From positions 1,550,001-1,614,000 of the forward strand of contig NZ_CP095491.1 in the NCBI RefSeq assembly GCF_023028105.1: a stretch of DNA of 64,000 nucleotides. The letters are read 5' to 3'. Origin of the DNA: Halosolutus gelatinilyticus (GTDB lineage: Archaea > Halobacteriota > Halobacteria > Halobacteriales > Natrialbaceae). Positions 45,743-53,833 of the stretch are shown here, piece after piece. Each line of letters starts with the position of its first letter. Within the stretch, counting starts at the first letter, position 1. Made by a program: the position numbers and the translations under genes. The notes below the pieces were generated by a model. The model was not told the origin of the DNA, made no database searches, and worked only from the letters and a program-made list of their open reading frames with translations.

Positions 45743-46333
45743 TCAGACGGGCCCGAACTCGATCGCAAGCCAGGCGAGCACGCCGGCGTAGATCGGGATC
45801 GTCAGGTTGTCGTCGACGATGTACTCGCCGATCGAGAGCGTCACGCCGTCGGCGATCGTCGCGCCGAGCGCGGCGGCGACGACGGCGAGGGGGTGCTCGG
45901 AGAGAAAGGGTGCGGCGAGCGCGGCGCTCACGACGAACATCGTGCCGAACACTTTCGGCCCCTTAAACCGCTTGAGCGTGTCGTCCGAGACCGCGCCGCT
46001 GATCGGGTCGCCGATCGCGAGCATCAACATTGCGGGGAGGGCGACCACGTCGGGAAAGAGCAGCACGACGATCGTCATGCTGACCATGTAGTAGCCGTAG
46101 CCGGCGAACTGGTCCTGTTCGTACTCCCGGGTCAGTTTGTCGTAGATCGACCAGTCGAGGCCGACGCGCAGTCGGAGGAACTCGAGACCGATCGCTCCGA
46201 GCGCGAGGACCACCATCAGAACCTGAAACCGTCGCCAGGTGAGACCGAGATCGAACCAGTTCGCGAGCAGATAGAGGGCGACCAGTCCAGATCCACTCGC
46301 GTGTACCAGTCGTCGCTTCAATTCGTCGGCCAT
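45743..46333 (-). CDS. Diacylglycerol/polyprenol kinase-like (CTP-dependent) membrane protein
   Basis: 196 residues, about six membrane helices. Family text of the dolichol kinase/phosphatidate cytidylyltransferase group: DELKRRLVHASGSGLVALYLL, then LMLAIGDPISGAVSD (GDPxSxxxG), GPKVFGTMFVVSAALAAPF and GATIADGVTLSIGEYIVDDNLTIPIYAGVLAWL. It probably phosphorylates a polyprenol or related lipid with CTP. The ATG at 46333 is chosen; the codon before it is GTG. Its stop lies 1 nt from the end of the permease remnant. Confidence 0.85.
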   Translation of the reverse strand: MADELKRRLVHASGSGLVALYLLANWFDLGLTWRRFQVLMVVLALGAIGLEFLRLRVGLDWSIYDKLTREYEQDQFAGYGYYMVSMTIVVLLFPDVVALPAMLMLAIGDPISGAVSDDTLKRFKGPKVFGTMFVVSAALAAPFLSEHPLAVVAAALGATIADGVTLSIGEYIVDDNLTIPIYAGVLAWLAIEFGPV

Positions 46334-46425
46334 CACCGAACATCTCGAAAGACGATCCCTTGAGTCCGTCGGTTACCGCTGGCGACGTTCGATCGGCGGG
46401 AGACCCCGTCACCGAGATCGAACCG

Positions 46426-46764
46426 TCACGCCCCCGGCGGCTCGACGACGACGGTTCCGTGGCTCGAAACGGTCACTCGACAGTCTTCGTACGAAAAATT
46501 CACTTCGATGGGTCCCTCCCGAGCCGACGTTACGAGGGCGGCGAGCGCCTCGGGATCGACGGTCGCGAAAAGCGGCGGCAGGGAGATCGGATCGCTGTTC
46601 GTGACGGTCGCCACTGTGTCGACGATCGCGACGACGATCGAATTCGAGTCGCCGTCCGCGTCGAACTGGGTGTGGAACGTTCCCGTGGTGGGATCGTAAC
46701 CCACGCTGTCATCACCGGACAACTGAACGGAGGTGGAATCGAAGTGGGTCGTGTACTCGCTCAT
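46426..46764 (-). CDS. HalOD1 output-domain protein
   Basis: 112 residues, one HalOD1 domain: SNSIVVAIVDTVATVTNSDPISLPPLFATVDPEALAALV and then IEVNFSYEDCRVTVSSHGTVVVEP. HalOD1 is a halophile-specific module thought to act as an output domain in signalling. It lies 47 nt behind the PAS-Bat regulator gene on the same strand and probably belongs to the same transcript. Confidence 0.9.
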   Translation of the reverse strand: MSEYTTHFDSTSVQLSGDDSVGYDPTTGTFHTQFDADGDSNSIVVAIVDTVATVTNSDPISLPPLFATVDPEALAALVTSAREGPIEVNFSYEDCRVTVSSHGTVVVEPPGA

Positions 46765-46811
46765 TGTCCCTCGGTACTCGAGTCGTCGTGGTAAGAGGGG
46801 ACGCTGACCAG

Positions 46812-47954
46812 TCAACGTGCATCAGCGCCGGACTTCTCGAAGAGGTGACGGAAGACGGTTCGTTGGGCCTTACGGAGGTGCTGGTTGAACGTCTGGCGCG
46901 TGACGCCGAACCGATCCGCGAGTTCGTCGCCGGTGCTGGTCCGCGGCGTGTCGAAGTAGCCGCCGAAGTACGCGGCGTCGAGCGCTGCGAACTGTCGATC
47001 GGTGAGCGCGTCTGCGACGACGTCGTACAACAGGTGTGGGGAGTAGACGAGTTCTTCGGATACCAGTTCGACGTCGGGGTGAAATCGCCGAATCCCGTCC
47101 GCGGCCAGCCGGGGATCGACGTCCCCCGGAAGCTCGCCGAGGAACCTGACTTCGTCGGGAGCGATGATGATTTCTCGGGGGCGGCCGCCGAACAGCGTGA
47201 ACACCTGCGCCACCGTCTCCGACTCCGCGTGGGCTTCGATTCGACTGTACCCCTCGATCGAACTGAGCAATCGGGCGTCGAGATAGTGGGGAACCTCTTC
47301 GACGGCGGTGACGAAGTCGCTCGCGGAGAGATCCGACGTCCCCATGTACTGGACCGCCGTTTCGTCCGGCAGCGAGACGACCGAGTCGACCTCGACCCGC
47401 GTCTCGCCGCCGTCGACGCGAAGCGACGGCGGGACCGCGGACTGGTCCGCGCGAAACTCGAGACGTCGGACGTGATCGCTGGTCAGCCGTTTTTCGCGTC
47501 GCTTCAAGGCCGTCACGTCCTCGAACGAGACGACGACGTACTCGACCGCTCCCGCCTCGTCCAGCACGGGCGCCGCGCTGGTCGACAGCCACCGCTCGGA
47601 TCCGTCCGGCAGTTCGATCCAGTGTTCGAATTCGTACTCGGGCTCGCCCGTTTCGAGGGCGCGCGTGACGGGATGTTGGTCCTCGGAAACGGGCGTCCCG
47701 TCGTCGTGGTAGATGGTCCACTCGGACGGGTCGTACGCTCGGCCGGTGAGCCGCTCGCGCGACAGGCCGAGCGTTTCCGACGCGCGCTCGTTCGCGAAGA
47801 CGATCGCTCCCGCCGGATTGACCACGACGGTGCTGCCCGGACTCGCGTCGAAGATGCGCCGAGCGACCGCTTCGGGGGGCGTGCCCGTGGGCCGGTCCGC
47901 AGGACGTTCGGCAGTCTCGTCGTCTCGAAGGTCACCCGGCATCGGGTCGGTCAT
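46812..47954 (-). CDS. PAS-domain bacterio-opsin activator-type regulator
   Basis: 380 residues. Residues about 30-150 form a PAS domain with PAC end: IFDASPGSTVVVNPAGAIVFANERASETLGLSRERLTG, then HWIELPDGSERWLSTSAAPVLDEAGAVEYVVVSFEDVTALKRRE. A Bat-type middle domain follows (RRLEFRADQSAVPPSLRV...). The C-terminal HTH-10 is LTDRQFAALDAAYFGGYFDTPRTSTGDELADRFGVTRQTFNQHLRKAQRTVF. It is a one-component sensor-regulator; the signal and targets are unknown. No nearby TATA box is obvious; a TTATTC element (48129-48135 region) is far upstream. Confidence 0.92.
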   Translation of the reverse strand: MTDPMPGDLRDDETAERPADRPTGTPPEAVARRIFDASPGSTVVVNPAGAIVFANERASETLGLSRERLTGRAYDPSEWTIYHDDGTPVSEDQHPVTRALETGEPEYEFEHWIELPDGSERWLSTSAAPVLDEAGAVEYVVVSFEDVTALKRREKRLTSDHVRRLEFRADQSAVPPSLRVDGGETRVEVDSVVSLPDETAVQYMGTSDLSASDFVTAVEEVPHYLDARLLSSIEGYSRIEAHAESETVAQVFTLFGGRPREIIIAPDEVRFLGELPGDVDPRLAADGIRRFHPDVELVSEELVYSPHLLYDVVADALTDRQFAALDAAYFGGYFDTPRTSTGDELADRFGVTRQTFNQHLRKAQRTVFRHLFEKSGADAR

Positions 47955-48188
47955 CGTCGCACCACCCGCCCGACACGGCGCCGATCGACTTCGAACCGAT
48001 CGCTGTCCCGACTCCGGTGCGTCGAGTGTCGTGCATCTACGCGAGCGATCCCGAACGCCGCTTCGGTGCGCCGATCGGACGACGGTCCATCGAACCGAGG
48101 GCGATCCATGTCACCGGTAGGCCGCCGACGAATAAGTGTGTTCCACCGGGAGCCGAACCGAACTGTCCCGGCTCCGATTGGGTGCTAC

Positions 48189-49184
48189 TCACTCGCTTGC
48201 GGTCGGTCGACGGCGCTCCTGGGGGAAGATGCGCTCCGGAAGGTACGCGGAGACGACCCAGTTCGGAGCGTTGACCGCTTCGCTGATTTTCAGATCGACC
48301 GCCGCCGAACACAGGATGTAGGCCTCGCTCCGCCGCAGTCCGCGCTCGTCGTGCAGGTGATCGACCATGTGTCGGACGGCCAGTCTGGCCGCCTCCATCA
48401 TGTCGTCGGCGATCCCCGTCGTCCCGTACATCTGCTCGTCCCGCCCGGTCGGCGTGAACGGGCCGGCGGTTTCGAACTGTGGCTGCTCGATCGATAGGTC
48501 CGAACGGACGTCGACCCGGAACGTGACCGTCATCGGCGCCTCGATGCCGGTCCCGCAGACCTCGCCGTCTCCTTGGGCGGCGTGGCAGTCGCCGATACTG
48601 AGCAGTGCGTCCGCGACCGCGACGGGAAGGTACAGCGTCGAGCCCGCCGTGAGGTGCTTGACGTCCATGTTTCCGCCGACCGACCGCGGCGGGAACGTGC
48701 TGTGAGCGCCGTCCGCCGCGGGTGCGACGCCGACGATGCCGGGGAACGGGTTCAGCGGAACCTCGATCCCGTTCACGAAGCGACCGACGTCGCCGTCGAG
48801 GTCCCAGACGTGGAGCGCCGGCTCCGGAAACTCGTCCGCCAGGATCCCGAGATCCATGGCCCCCGGAAGGACGGCCGTGTACCCCCAGCCTTCGTGCTCG
48901 ACGTCGAGCAGTTCGACCTGGAGGACGTCGCCCGGTCGAGCGCCGTCGACCGCGATCGGGCCGGTCAGCGCATGCACGGGGTCGATGTCCAGATCCGGAA
49001 CGTCCGCGGCCGTCGAGTCGGGATCGAGTTGCCCGTTCGTCGCGTCTCTGCACGACGCGCGAACGACATCGCCCGGTTCGATCGTCCGCACCGGCTCGAG
49101 CCCATTATCCCACGCGCTGTGAACGGTATCATCTTCGGCGTCGATCCGGTGATCCACCGCGTCGTCTCGCTTCTCACTCGACAT
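48189..49184 (-). CDS. Formamidase/acetamidase family amidase
   Basis: 331 residues. The FmdA/AmdA beta-rich fold is recognised from AWDNGLEPVRTIEPGDVVRASCRDA, LTGPIAVDGARPGDVLQVELLDVEHEGWG, NPFPGIVGVAPAADGAHSTFPPRSVGGNMDVKHLTAGSTLYLPVAV, LLSIGDCHAAQGDGEVCGTGIEAPMTV (GDxHAxQGDGEV signature) and SEAYILCSAAVDLKISEAVNAPNWVVSAYLP. It hydrolyses formamide or acetamide to ammonia plus acid. It is preceded by a TATA box and a GTACGTAC palindrome. Confidence 0.94.
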   Translation of the reverse strand: MSSEKRDDAVDHRIDAEDDTVHSAWDNGLEPVRTIEPGDVVRASCRDATNGQLDPDSTAADVPDLDIDPVHALTGPIAVDGARPGDVLQVELLDVEHEGWGYTAVLPGAMDLGILADEFPEPALHVWDLDGDVGRFVNGIEVPLNPFPGIVGVAPAADGAHSTFPPRSVGGNMDVKHLTAGSTLYLPVAVADALLSIGDCHAAQGDGEVCGTGIEAPMTVTFRVDVRSDLSIEQPQFETAGPFTPTGRDEQMYGTTGIADDMMEAARLAVRHMVDHLHDERGLRRSEAYILCSAAVDLKISEAVNAPNWVVSAYLPERIFPQERRRPTASE

Positions 49185-49208
49185 GTGATCGTGGTACGTA
49201 CGACGGCC

Positions 49209-49217
49209 GCGAAATAA
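49209..49217 (-). promoter_or_regulatory. TATA box of the formamidase gene, with GTACGTAC palindrome between it and the start
   Basis: The minus strand reads TTTTATTTC, 25-33 nt before the ATG at 49184. The 8-bp palindrome GTACGTAC (49194-49201) lies between the TATA box and the start codon, covering the expected transcription start. Confidence 0.55.
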
Positions 49218-49308
49218 AACGCTGCCCCCGTCGAGGAGCGGTGTCACCGACGGTCGAGGCGTCGTCAGGTTTCGCCCACTGATCGACCGAATGCGCGATC
49301 GTACCGAG

Positions 49309-49722
49309 TTACAGGCCGACGTTGATCGCGTAGGGCCACGGCGCGCTCGCGACGGCGAGGAACGCCAGCGCCCCGGCGGCGCCGTAAACGTTCTTCAGGA
49401 AGTGAGTCATCTCGTCTTGCGTCTCCTCCTCGTCGACCGCCCAGAAGTCGTGCATCGTGACCCCCGAGACGAGCAGGAAGACGGCTAGGGCGCCGGCGCC
49501 GATCGCCGGGAAGACGCCGAGGACGATCGAGAGGCCGCCGAAGACGAGCAGGCCGCCGCTCGCCAGCACAGCGGCGCGCGGCGCCGGAAGCCCCTTGAAC
49601 TCGGCGTAGTCGGCCATTGCGTCCGTATCCGTGAAGTGGTTCAGCCCCGTGAACGCGAGCACGCCGCCGAAGAGGACGCGGGCGAGCAGGAACGCGACGT
49701 CGGCGCCCGTGGGCCCGAACAT
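49309..49722 (-). CDS. DoxX family membrane protein
   Basis: 137 residues with four helices: FLLARVLFGGVLAFTGLNHFTDTDAMADYAEFKGLPAPRAAVLASGGLLVFGGLSIVLGVFPAIGAGALAVFLLVSGVTMHDFWAV is typical DoxX/DUF417-like text, ending with KNVYGAAGALAFLAVASAPWPYAI. DoxX proteins are linked to thiosulfate:quinone oxidation or redox homeostasis in some archaea; the role here is not shown. Confidence 0.88.
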   Translation of the reverse strand: MFGPTGADVAFLLARVLFGGVLAFTGLNHFTDTDAMADYAEFKGLPAPRAAVLASGGLLVFGGLSIVLGVFPAIGAGALAVFLLVSGVTMHDFWAVDEEETQDEMTHFLKNVYGAAGALAFLAVASAPWPYAINVGL

Positions 49723-49805
49723 CAGGCGCTCACTCCCGTTTCGAGGGTGTCTCTGCGCGATTCGATCCGTATCATTTCGATAGCTGGTTGCGTCACGTTA
49801 CGTCG

Positions 49806-49817
49806 TTCGAATTCGAA
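49806..49817. repeat. 12-bp palindrome in the glyS-doxX intergenic region
   Basis: TTCGAATTCGAA is a perfect palindrome in the 291-nt gap between glyS and doxX (both minus strand). CATATAGG-type AT-rich text (49818-49825) borders it. Short hairpins (CCCGG-ACAC-CCGGG near 49833) follow towards glyS. It may be an operator for doxX. Confidence 0.4.
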
Positions 49818-50013
49818 CCTATATGTCTGTTCCCGGACACCCGGGTTAGCGGGTGACGCCGTCGTCCCTCGAAATCCGTGAACGATTGCCCTAACTTTCC
49901 TGAGATGATTCCTGCGCTTAGTACGTCTCCGTGACAAGTGCCGGTCAAAACGGGTGTGCCGATCGGGGCTCGCACCGATCCGGACCCGCTGACGAAAACT
50001 GGGGCGTGGCGGA

Positions 50014-51786
50014 CTACAGATCCTCGAACGCGAACTCGCCGGCGCGAAGCGCCGACAGCGTCTCCGGCAGGTCCTCGATCGGGAGTCGCTTCTGGTCGGT
50101 CGAGTCGCGCTCGCGCACGGTGACGGCCTCGTCTTCGAGGCTTTCGTAATCCACCGTGACGCAGAACGGCGTGCCGACCTCGTCCTGGCGGCGGTAGCGG
50201 CGGCCGATGTTGCCCGAGTCGTCGTACGCGACCGACAGGCCGGCCTCGCGCAGTTCCGCGGCGATCGCCCGCGCCTCGTCTTCGAGGTCGCCGTCGCTTT
50301 GGAGCGGGAAGACGCCGACGAATGTGGGCGCGACCTCGGGATCGAGTTGCAGGAAGGTGCGCTCCTCGCCGTCGACCTCGTCCTCGCGGTAGGCGTGATG
50401 CAGGACCGTGTAGACGAGTCGATCGACGCCGAAGGAGGGTTCGACGACGTGGGGGACGACGTGCTCGCCCGCCTCCGTCCGTTCCTCGACGGCGAAGCCG
50501 GTTTTCTCGACGGGGAGTTCGTGAGTCTCGCCGTCGAGGTCGACGTCGACGGTGTCGCCGTCAAAGGCCGATCGATCGCGGGCCGCGAGCGCCTCGAGCT
50601 CCGACACGACGGCTTGGGCGTCGCCGCCGAACTCGGGACCCAGGTAGCTCATGTCGGGGTCGACCGCGGCGCGCTCGACCGTCTTCGGTTCGTCGTACTG
50701 CGTGAAGATCGTGAACCGATCGTCGGAGTGTTCGGCGTGCTTCGAGAGGTCGTAGTCGCTGCGGTAGGCGAAGCCGGCGAGTTCGATCCAGTTGCCGTCG
50801 ATCTCGCCCTCGGCGTCCCAGCAGTCCGCGGCGTAGTGGGCGCGCTCGCCCGAGAGGTGCTGGCGGAACCGGAACCGGTCCATGTCGACGCCGACCGACT
50901 CGTACCACGGCTTGGCGACGCCGAGGAAGTACGCGACCCACGGACTGCCAATGATCTCCTCCTCGACGGCCGCGCCGATCGTCGTCTGGATCTCCTCGCC
51001 GTCGTCGGCCTGCTGCTCGCTCGCGGGGTACAGCGTGACCTCGACGTCTTCGACCGCCGAGAGGTCGGGCTCGTCGGTTTCGGGATCGATGAAGTACTCG
51101 AGTTCGGCCTGAGTGAACTCGCGCGTGCGAATGATCGATCGGCGGGGGCTGATCTCGTTCCGATACGCGCGGCCGATCTGGGTGACGCCGAAGGGAAGCT
51201 GGTTGCGGGCGTACTCCTTCAGGCGCGGGAACTCGACGAAGATACCCTGGGCCGTCTCGGGGCGGAGGTAGCCGGGCTGGGAGTCGCCGGGGCCGATGTT
51301 CGTCGCGAACATGAGGTTGAACGCCTCGACGGCCTGGCCCGCGAGTCCCGCACCGCAGTTCGGGCAGACGAGTTCGTACTCGGCGATGACCTCCTCGACC
51401 TCGGGGATGGGGAGGCTCTCGGCGTCCTCGTACTCGGTGTTGTCCTCGACGACGTGGTCCGCGCGGTGGCTCTCGCCGCACTCCGGACACTCGACGAGCA
51501 TGTCGTCGAAGGTGTCCAGGTGGCCCGAGGCCTCGAAGACGGGTTCGGGCATGATCGTCGGGGCGTCGATCTCCATGTTGCCCTCGGCGACGGCGAACCG
51601 ATCGCGCCAGGCGTCCTCGACGTTGCCCTTCAGCGCGGCGCCCTGCGGACCGAAGGTGTAGAAGCCGCCGACGCCGCCGTAGGCGCCGCTGGACTGGAAG
51701 AAGTAGCCCCGCCGCTTGGCCAGTTCGACCAGTTTCTCGCTCGTCGCCTCGTCCGCGCTCCGCGGCGTCGTTCGTTGGTCACTCAT
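50014..51786 (-). CDS. glyS: Glycyl-tRNA synthetase
   Basis: 590 residues, the dimeric class II type of archaea and eukaryotes. Text: EKLVELAKRRGYFFQSSGAYGGVGGFYTFGPQGAALKGNVEDAW (motif 1 region), a zinc-like insert with CPECGESHRADH and CPNCGAGL, YLRPETAQGIFVEFPRLKEYARNQLPFGVTQIGRAYRNEISPRRSIIRTREFTQAE (motif 2), EPSFGVDRLVYTVLHHAY (motif 3) and an anticodon-binding domain at the C-terminus. It overlaps the upstream CBS gene's stop by 8 nt. Confidence 0.96.
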   Translation of the reverse strand: MSDQRTTPRSADEATSEKLVELAKRRGYFFQSSGAYGGVGGFYTFGPQGAALKGNVEDAWRDRFAVAEGNMEIDAPTIMPEPVFEASGHLDTFDDMLVECPECGESHRADHVVEDNTEYEDAESLPIPEVEEVIAEYELVCPNCGAGLAGQAVEAFNLMFATNIGPGDSQPGYLRPETAQGIFVEFPRLKEYARNQLPFGVTQIGRAYRNEISPRRSIIRTREFTQAELEYFIDPETDEPDLSAVEDVEVTLYPASEQQADDGEEIQTTIGAAVEEEIIGSPWVAYFLGVAKPWYESVGVDMDRFRFRQHLSGERAHYAADCWDAEGEIDGNWIELAGFAYRSDYDLSKHAEHSDDRFTIFTQYDEPKTVERAAVDPDMSYLGPEFGGDAQAVVSELEALAARDRSAFDGDTVDVDLDGETHELPVEKTGFAVEERTEAGEHVVPHVVEPSFGVDRLVYTVLHHAYREDEVDGEERTFLQLDPEVAPTFVGVFPLQSDGDLEDEARAIAAELREAGLSVAYDDSGNIGRRYRRQDEVGTPFCVTVDYESLEDEAVTVRERDSTDQKRLPIEDLPETLSALRAGEFAFEDL

Positions 51787-52630
51787 AGAGCGCCTCCAGG
51801 AGGTCGACGTCACAGACGATGCCGACCAGGTCCTCGCCCGTGACCATCGGAATCTGCTCGATGTCGTTGCTGATCATCCGCTGTGCGGCGTCCTGAATCG
51901 ACGTCTGGCTCGAGGCGGTCACCACATCGTCGCTCATGAACTCCCGAACCGGCTTGTTCGGGATCTCGATATCTCGCGTCGGGAGGTAGCGGCTGCCGAC
52001 GGCCTTGATCCCCTCCCAGGACCACTCGTCGTCCTGGTCGCCGAAGTTGTCGCCCGTCTCCTCCTCTCCCTCGACGATGCGCGCGACGTCGATGATGTCG
52101 ACCTCCGTCAGGACGCCGCTCATCCTGCCGTCGCCGTCCAGCGCGACCGTGTACGGGACGTTCGCGTAGGAGAGTTCTCGCTCGGCGACGGTCAGGGGCG
52201 CGCCCTCGTAGGTCGTGTTCACGTTCTCGCTGGCGTAGGCCTCGACGGTGCCGTCGGTCTCCTGATCGCCCGTCGCGATCGCGTGGATCACGTCCGTCAC
52301 CGTGACGATTCCCTCGAACTCCCCGTCCACGACGGGGACGCGGCGCGCGCCCTCCTCGACCATCAACCGCGCGAGGTCGTCGAGTGCCGTCTCGGCCGTG
52401 GTGGTCGGCACCTCCTCCATCAGCATCACTAACTGGTCCTCGTCGGGCTGGTCGATCAGGGTCTCCCGCGAGATCAGTCCTCTGTACTCGGGGCCGTCGC
52501 CGGTCGATTTGATGACCGGAACGGACGAGAACGACCGCTCTTGCAGGTACTCGAGGACGTCCGATCGGGTACCCGGCAGTTCGGCGGTCACCACGTCCTC
52601 GCGAGGTGTCATCGCGTCAGCTACGTTCAT
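51779..52630 (-). CDS. Four-CBS-domain protein
   Basis: 283 residues made of two CBS pairs: MNVADAMTPREDVVTAELPGTRSDVLEYLQERSFSSVPVI; TTTAETALDDLARLMVEEGARRVPVVDGEFEGIVTVTDVIHAI; PLTVAERELSYANVPYTVALDGDGRMSGVLTEVDII; VREFMSDDVVTASSQTSIQDAAQRMISNDIEQIPMVTGEDLVGIVCDVDLLEAL. CBS pairs bind adenosine nucleotides or SAM and act as sensors. It is translationally coupled to glyS. Longer in-frame upstream text beyond 52630 lies past the TATA box and is not believed. Confidence 0.92.
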   Translation of the reverse strand: MNVADAMTPREDVVTAELPGTRSDVLEYLQERSFSSVPVIKSTGDGPEYRGLISRETLIDQPDEDQLVMLMEEVPTTTAETALDDLARLMVEEGARRVPVVDGEFEGIVTVTDVIHAIATGDQETDGTVEAYASENVNTTYEGAPLTVAERELSYANVPYTVALDGDGRMSGVLTEVDIIDVARIVEGEEETGDNFGDQDDEWSWEGIKAVGSRYLPTRDIEIPNKPVREFMSDDVVTASSQTSIQDAAQRMISNDIEQIPMVTGEDLVGIVCDVDLLEALYE

Positions 52631-52655
52631 GTCTCCACGGTAGGGCGAAAATAAG

Positions 52656-52661
52656 TATAAA
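52656..52661 (-). promoter_or_regulatory. TATA box of the CBS-glyS operon
   Basis: The minus strand reads TTTATA (then CTTATT), 26-31 nt before the ATG at 52630. It fixes the start and implies a leaderless mRNA. Confidence 0.65.
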
Positions 52662-52924
52662 CCCAGTGCTTCGCGCGGCCGATCGCGTCGTGGACGAGAA
52701 ACGGGTCGGAGGACGAGCAGGGCGAATCCTCCAATGAGGCCCGACGCAGCGCCGATCGCGGGCGTGAGAGGCCGAGGATTGACGCAAACCACGGACGCCG
52801 ACAGCGCCAGGGAATCTCGTGGTATCCTCGACCGTTTCAGCCTCGAAAACGCGCAAATAGAGCCGTAACGCAACGACTGTCGATCGTCGACGCGTCGAGA
52901 TACGGGATAGTCCAATTCGACGAG

Positions 52925-52930
52925 TTTATA
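52925..52930 (+). promoter_or_regulatory. TATA box of the DUF7556-type gene
   Basis: TTTATA lies 25-30 nt before the ATG at 52955, supporting that start over the internal ATG at 52976. Confidence 0.6.
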
Positions 52931-52954
52931 TGTGGGTGGTAGTCAGTTACACAC

Positions 52955-53116
52955 ATGGTGCCAAACCCCCACACCATGTCCGCTGACGACACGGTCGTCG
53001 GCTCGATCGACGGGACGGATTCGAGCGCCGAGTACGTCATTGCCGATATCTCAGCAGACGGAGCGTGGCTTTCGATGGAAGCCGACGACGCGCCGACGCT
53101 CGTAGCCATGCGGTAA
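52955..53116 (+). CDS. Small acidic protein (DUF7556-type), 53 residues
   Basis: The frame reads MVPNPHTMSADDTVVGSIDG, TDSSAEYVIADISADGAWLS, MEADDAPTLVAMR and stop. The part from MSADD resembles the haloarchaeal DUF7556 micro-proteins (VIADxSxDGAWLxM). The TATA spacing points to the first ATG; the family pattern would also allow the second (52976). The function is unknown. Confidence 0.72.
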   Translation: MVPNPHTMSADDTVVGSIDGTDSSAEYVIADISADGAWLSMEADDAPTLVAMR

Positions 53117-53250
53117 GGGGGCGAGGGGAAGGGCCGGACGCGGGCGACTGCGGACGATCGCGGACGGACCCGCCGGGAACTGGACCGCCGGGCTGCCCGT
53201 TTCGCGGTTTCGGGATACGCTTTAGTACGACAACGGTGAGATCACGTCCC

Positions 53251-53766
53251 ATGGTGAGTTCTCGTCCGCGCAGTCGCGCGGGAACGAACGCGGACGACGG
53301 GTTCGGCCTCGGGGCCGACGATCGATCGATCGTCGCGACTGGCGCCGCCTCGCTCGTCCCGGCGGCGCTCGCTCGCCGTGCCGTCGCCGTCGCGATCGGG
53401 ACGGACAGGGATCGGTACGAGCGGGGCGAACCGGTCGAGATCACCGTCGACTTCAAGAATCGGTTGCCGGTCCCGATCGAAATCCCGACGCCCCGACAAC
53501 GCCGCTGGGGCTGGACGATCGACGGCGAACTCAAGGCGACCGACGAGCGCCGGTACACGCGGCCCCGACCGTCGGCGTTTCGCTTTCGCGCCGGCGAGCG
53601 CAAACGGGTCGCGTTCACCTGGCACGGTCGACTGGAGCGCGCGCGGGGCGGGACCCGCCGCGAGTCCGTCCTCCCCGATCCCGGCGAGTACGAGATCCGG
53701 GCGTTCGTCGCCACGCACGAGCGCCGGTACCGGGCGAGCGATTCGACGACGATCGAGATCGAGTAG
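53251..53766 (+). CDS. BsuPI-like Ig-fold protein
   Basis: 171 residues. After about 45 low-complexity residues comes a single beta-sandwich: AVAVAIGTDRDRYERGEPVEITVDFKNRLPVPIEIPTPRQRRWGWTIDG, FRFRAGERKRVAFTWHGRLE and PDPGEYEIRAFVATHERRYRASDSTTIEIE. The order resembles the intracellular proteinase inhibitor (BsuPI) domain. No signal peptide. The function is unknown. Confidence 0.75.
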   Translation: MVSSRPRSRAGTNADDGFGLGADDRSIVATGAASLVPAALARRAVAVAIGTDRDRYERGEPVEITVDFKNRLPVPIEIPTPRQRRWGWTIDGELKATDERRYTRPRPSAFRFRAGERKRVAFTWHGRLERARGGTRRESVLPDPGEYEIRAFVATHERRYRASDSTTIEIE

Positions 53767-53833
53767 CGCGGTCGGCGTCGGCCGACGCCGTCGACCCCGC
53801 GCGTTTATGCGGACCGGGGCGAAACTCCATTCG

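Larger units (their letters stand above)
52631..52954. other. 324-nt gap without a convincing gene
   Basis: It holds the promoter of the CBS gene at the left end and that of the small gene at 52955 at the right end. On the minus strand a hydrophobic in-frame piece (IGAASGLIGGFALLVLR, about 52690-52745) extends the CBS reading frame but has no promoter and no sensible start. A short palindrome CGACGCGTCG lies near 52889. Nothing else is visible. Confidence 0.5.

Noticed and set aside
47955-48188. Possible gene in the 234-nt gap upstream of the PAS-Bat regulator
   Set aside because: Frames here are Arg/Ser-rich and lack promoter spacing; treated as promoter or leader region.
51779-52915. N-terminal extension of the CBS protein containing a hydrophobic segment
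   Set aside because: A clear TATA box at 52656 lies inside the extension at leaderless distance from the ATG at 52630.
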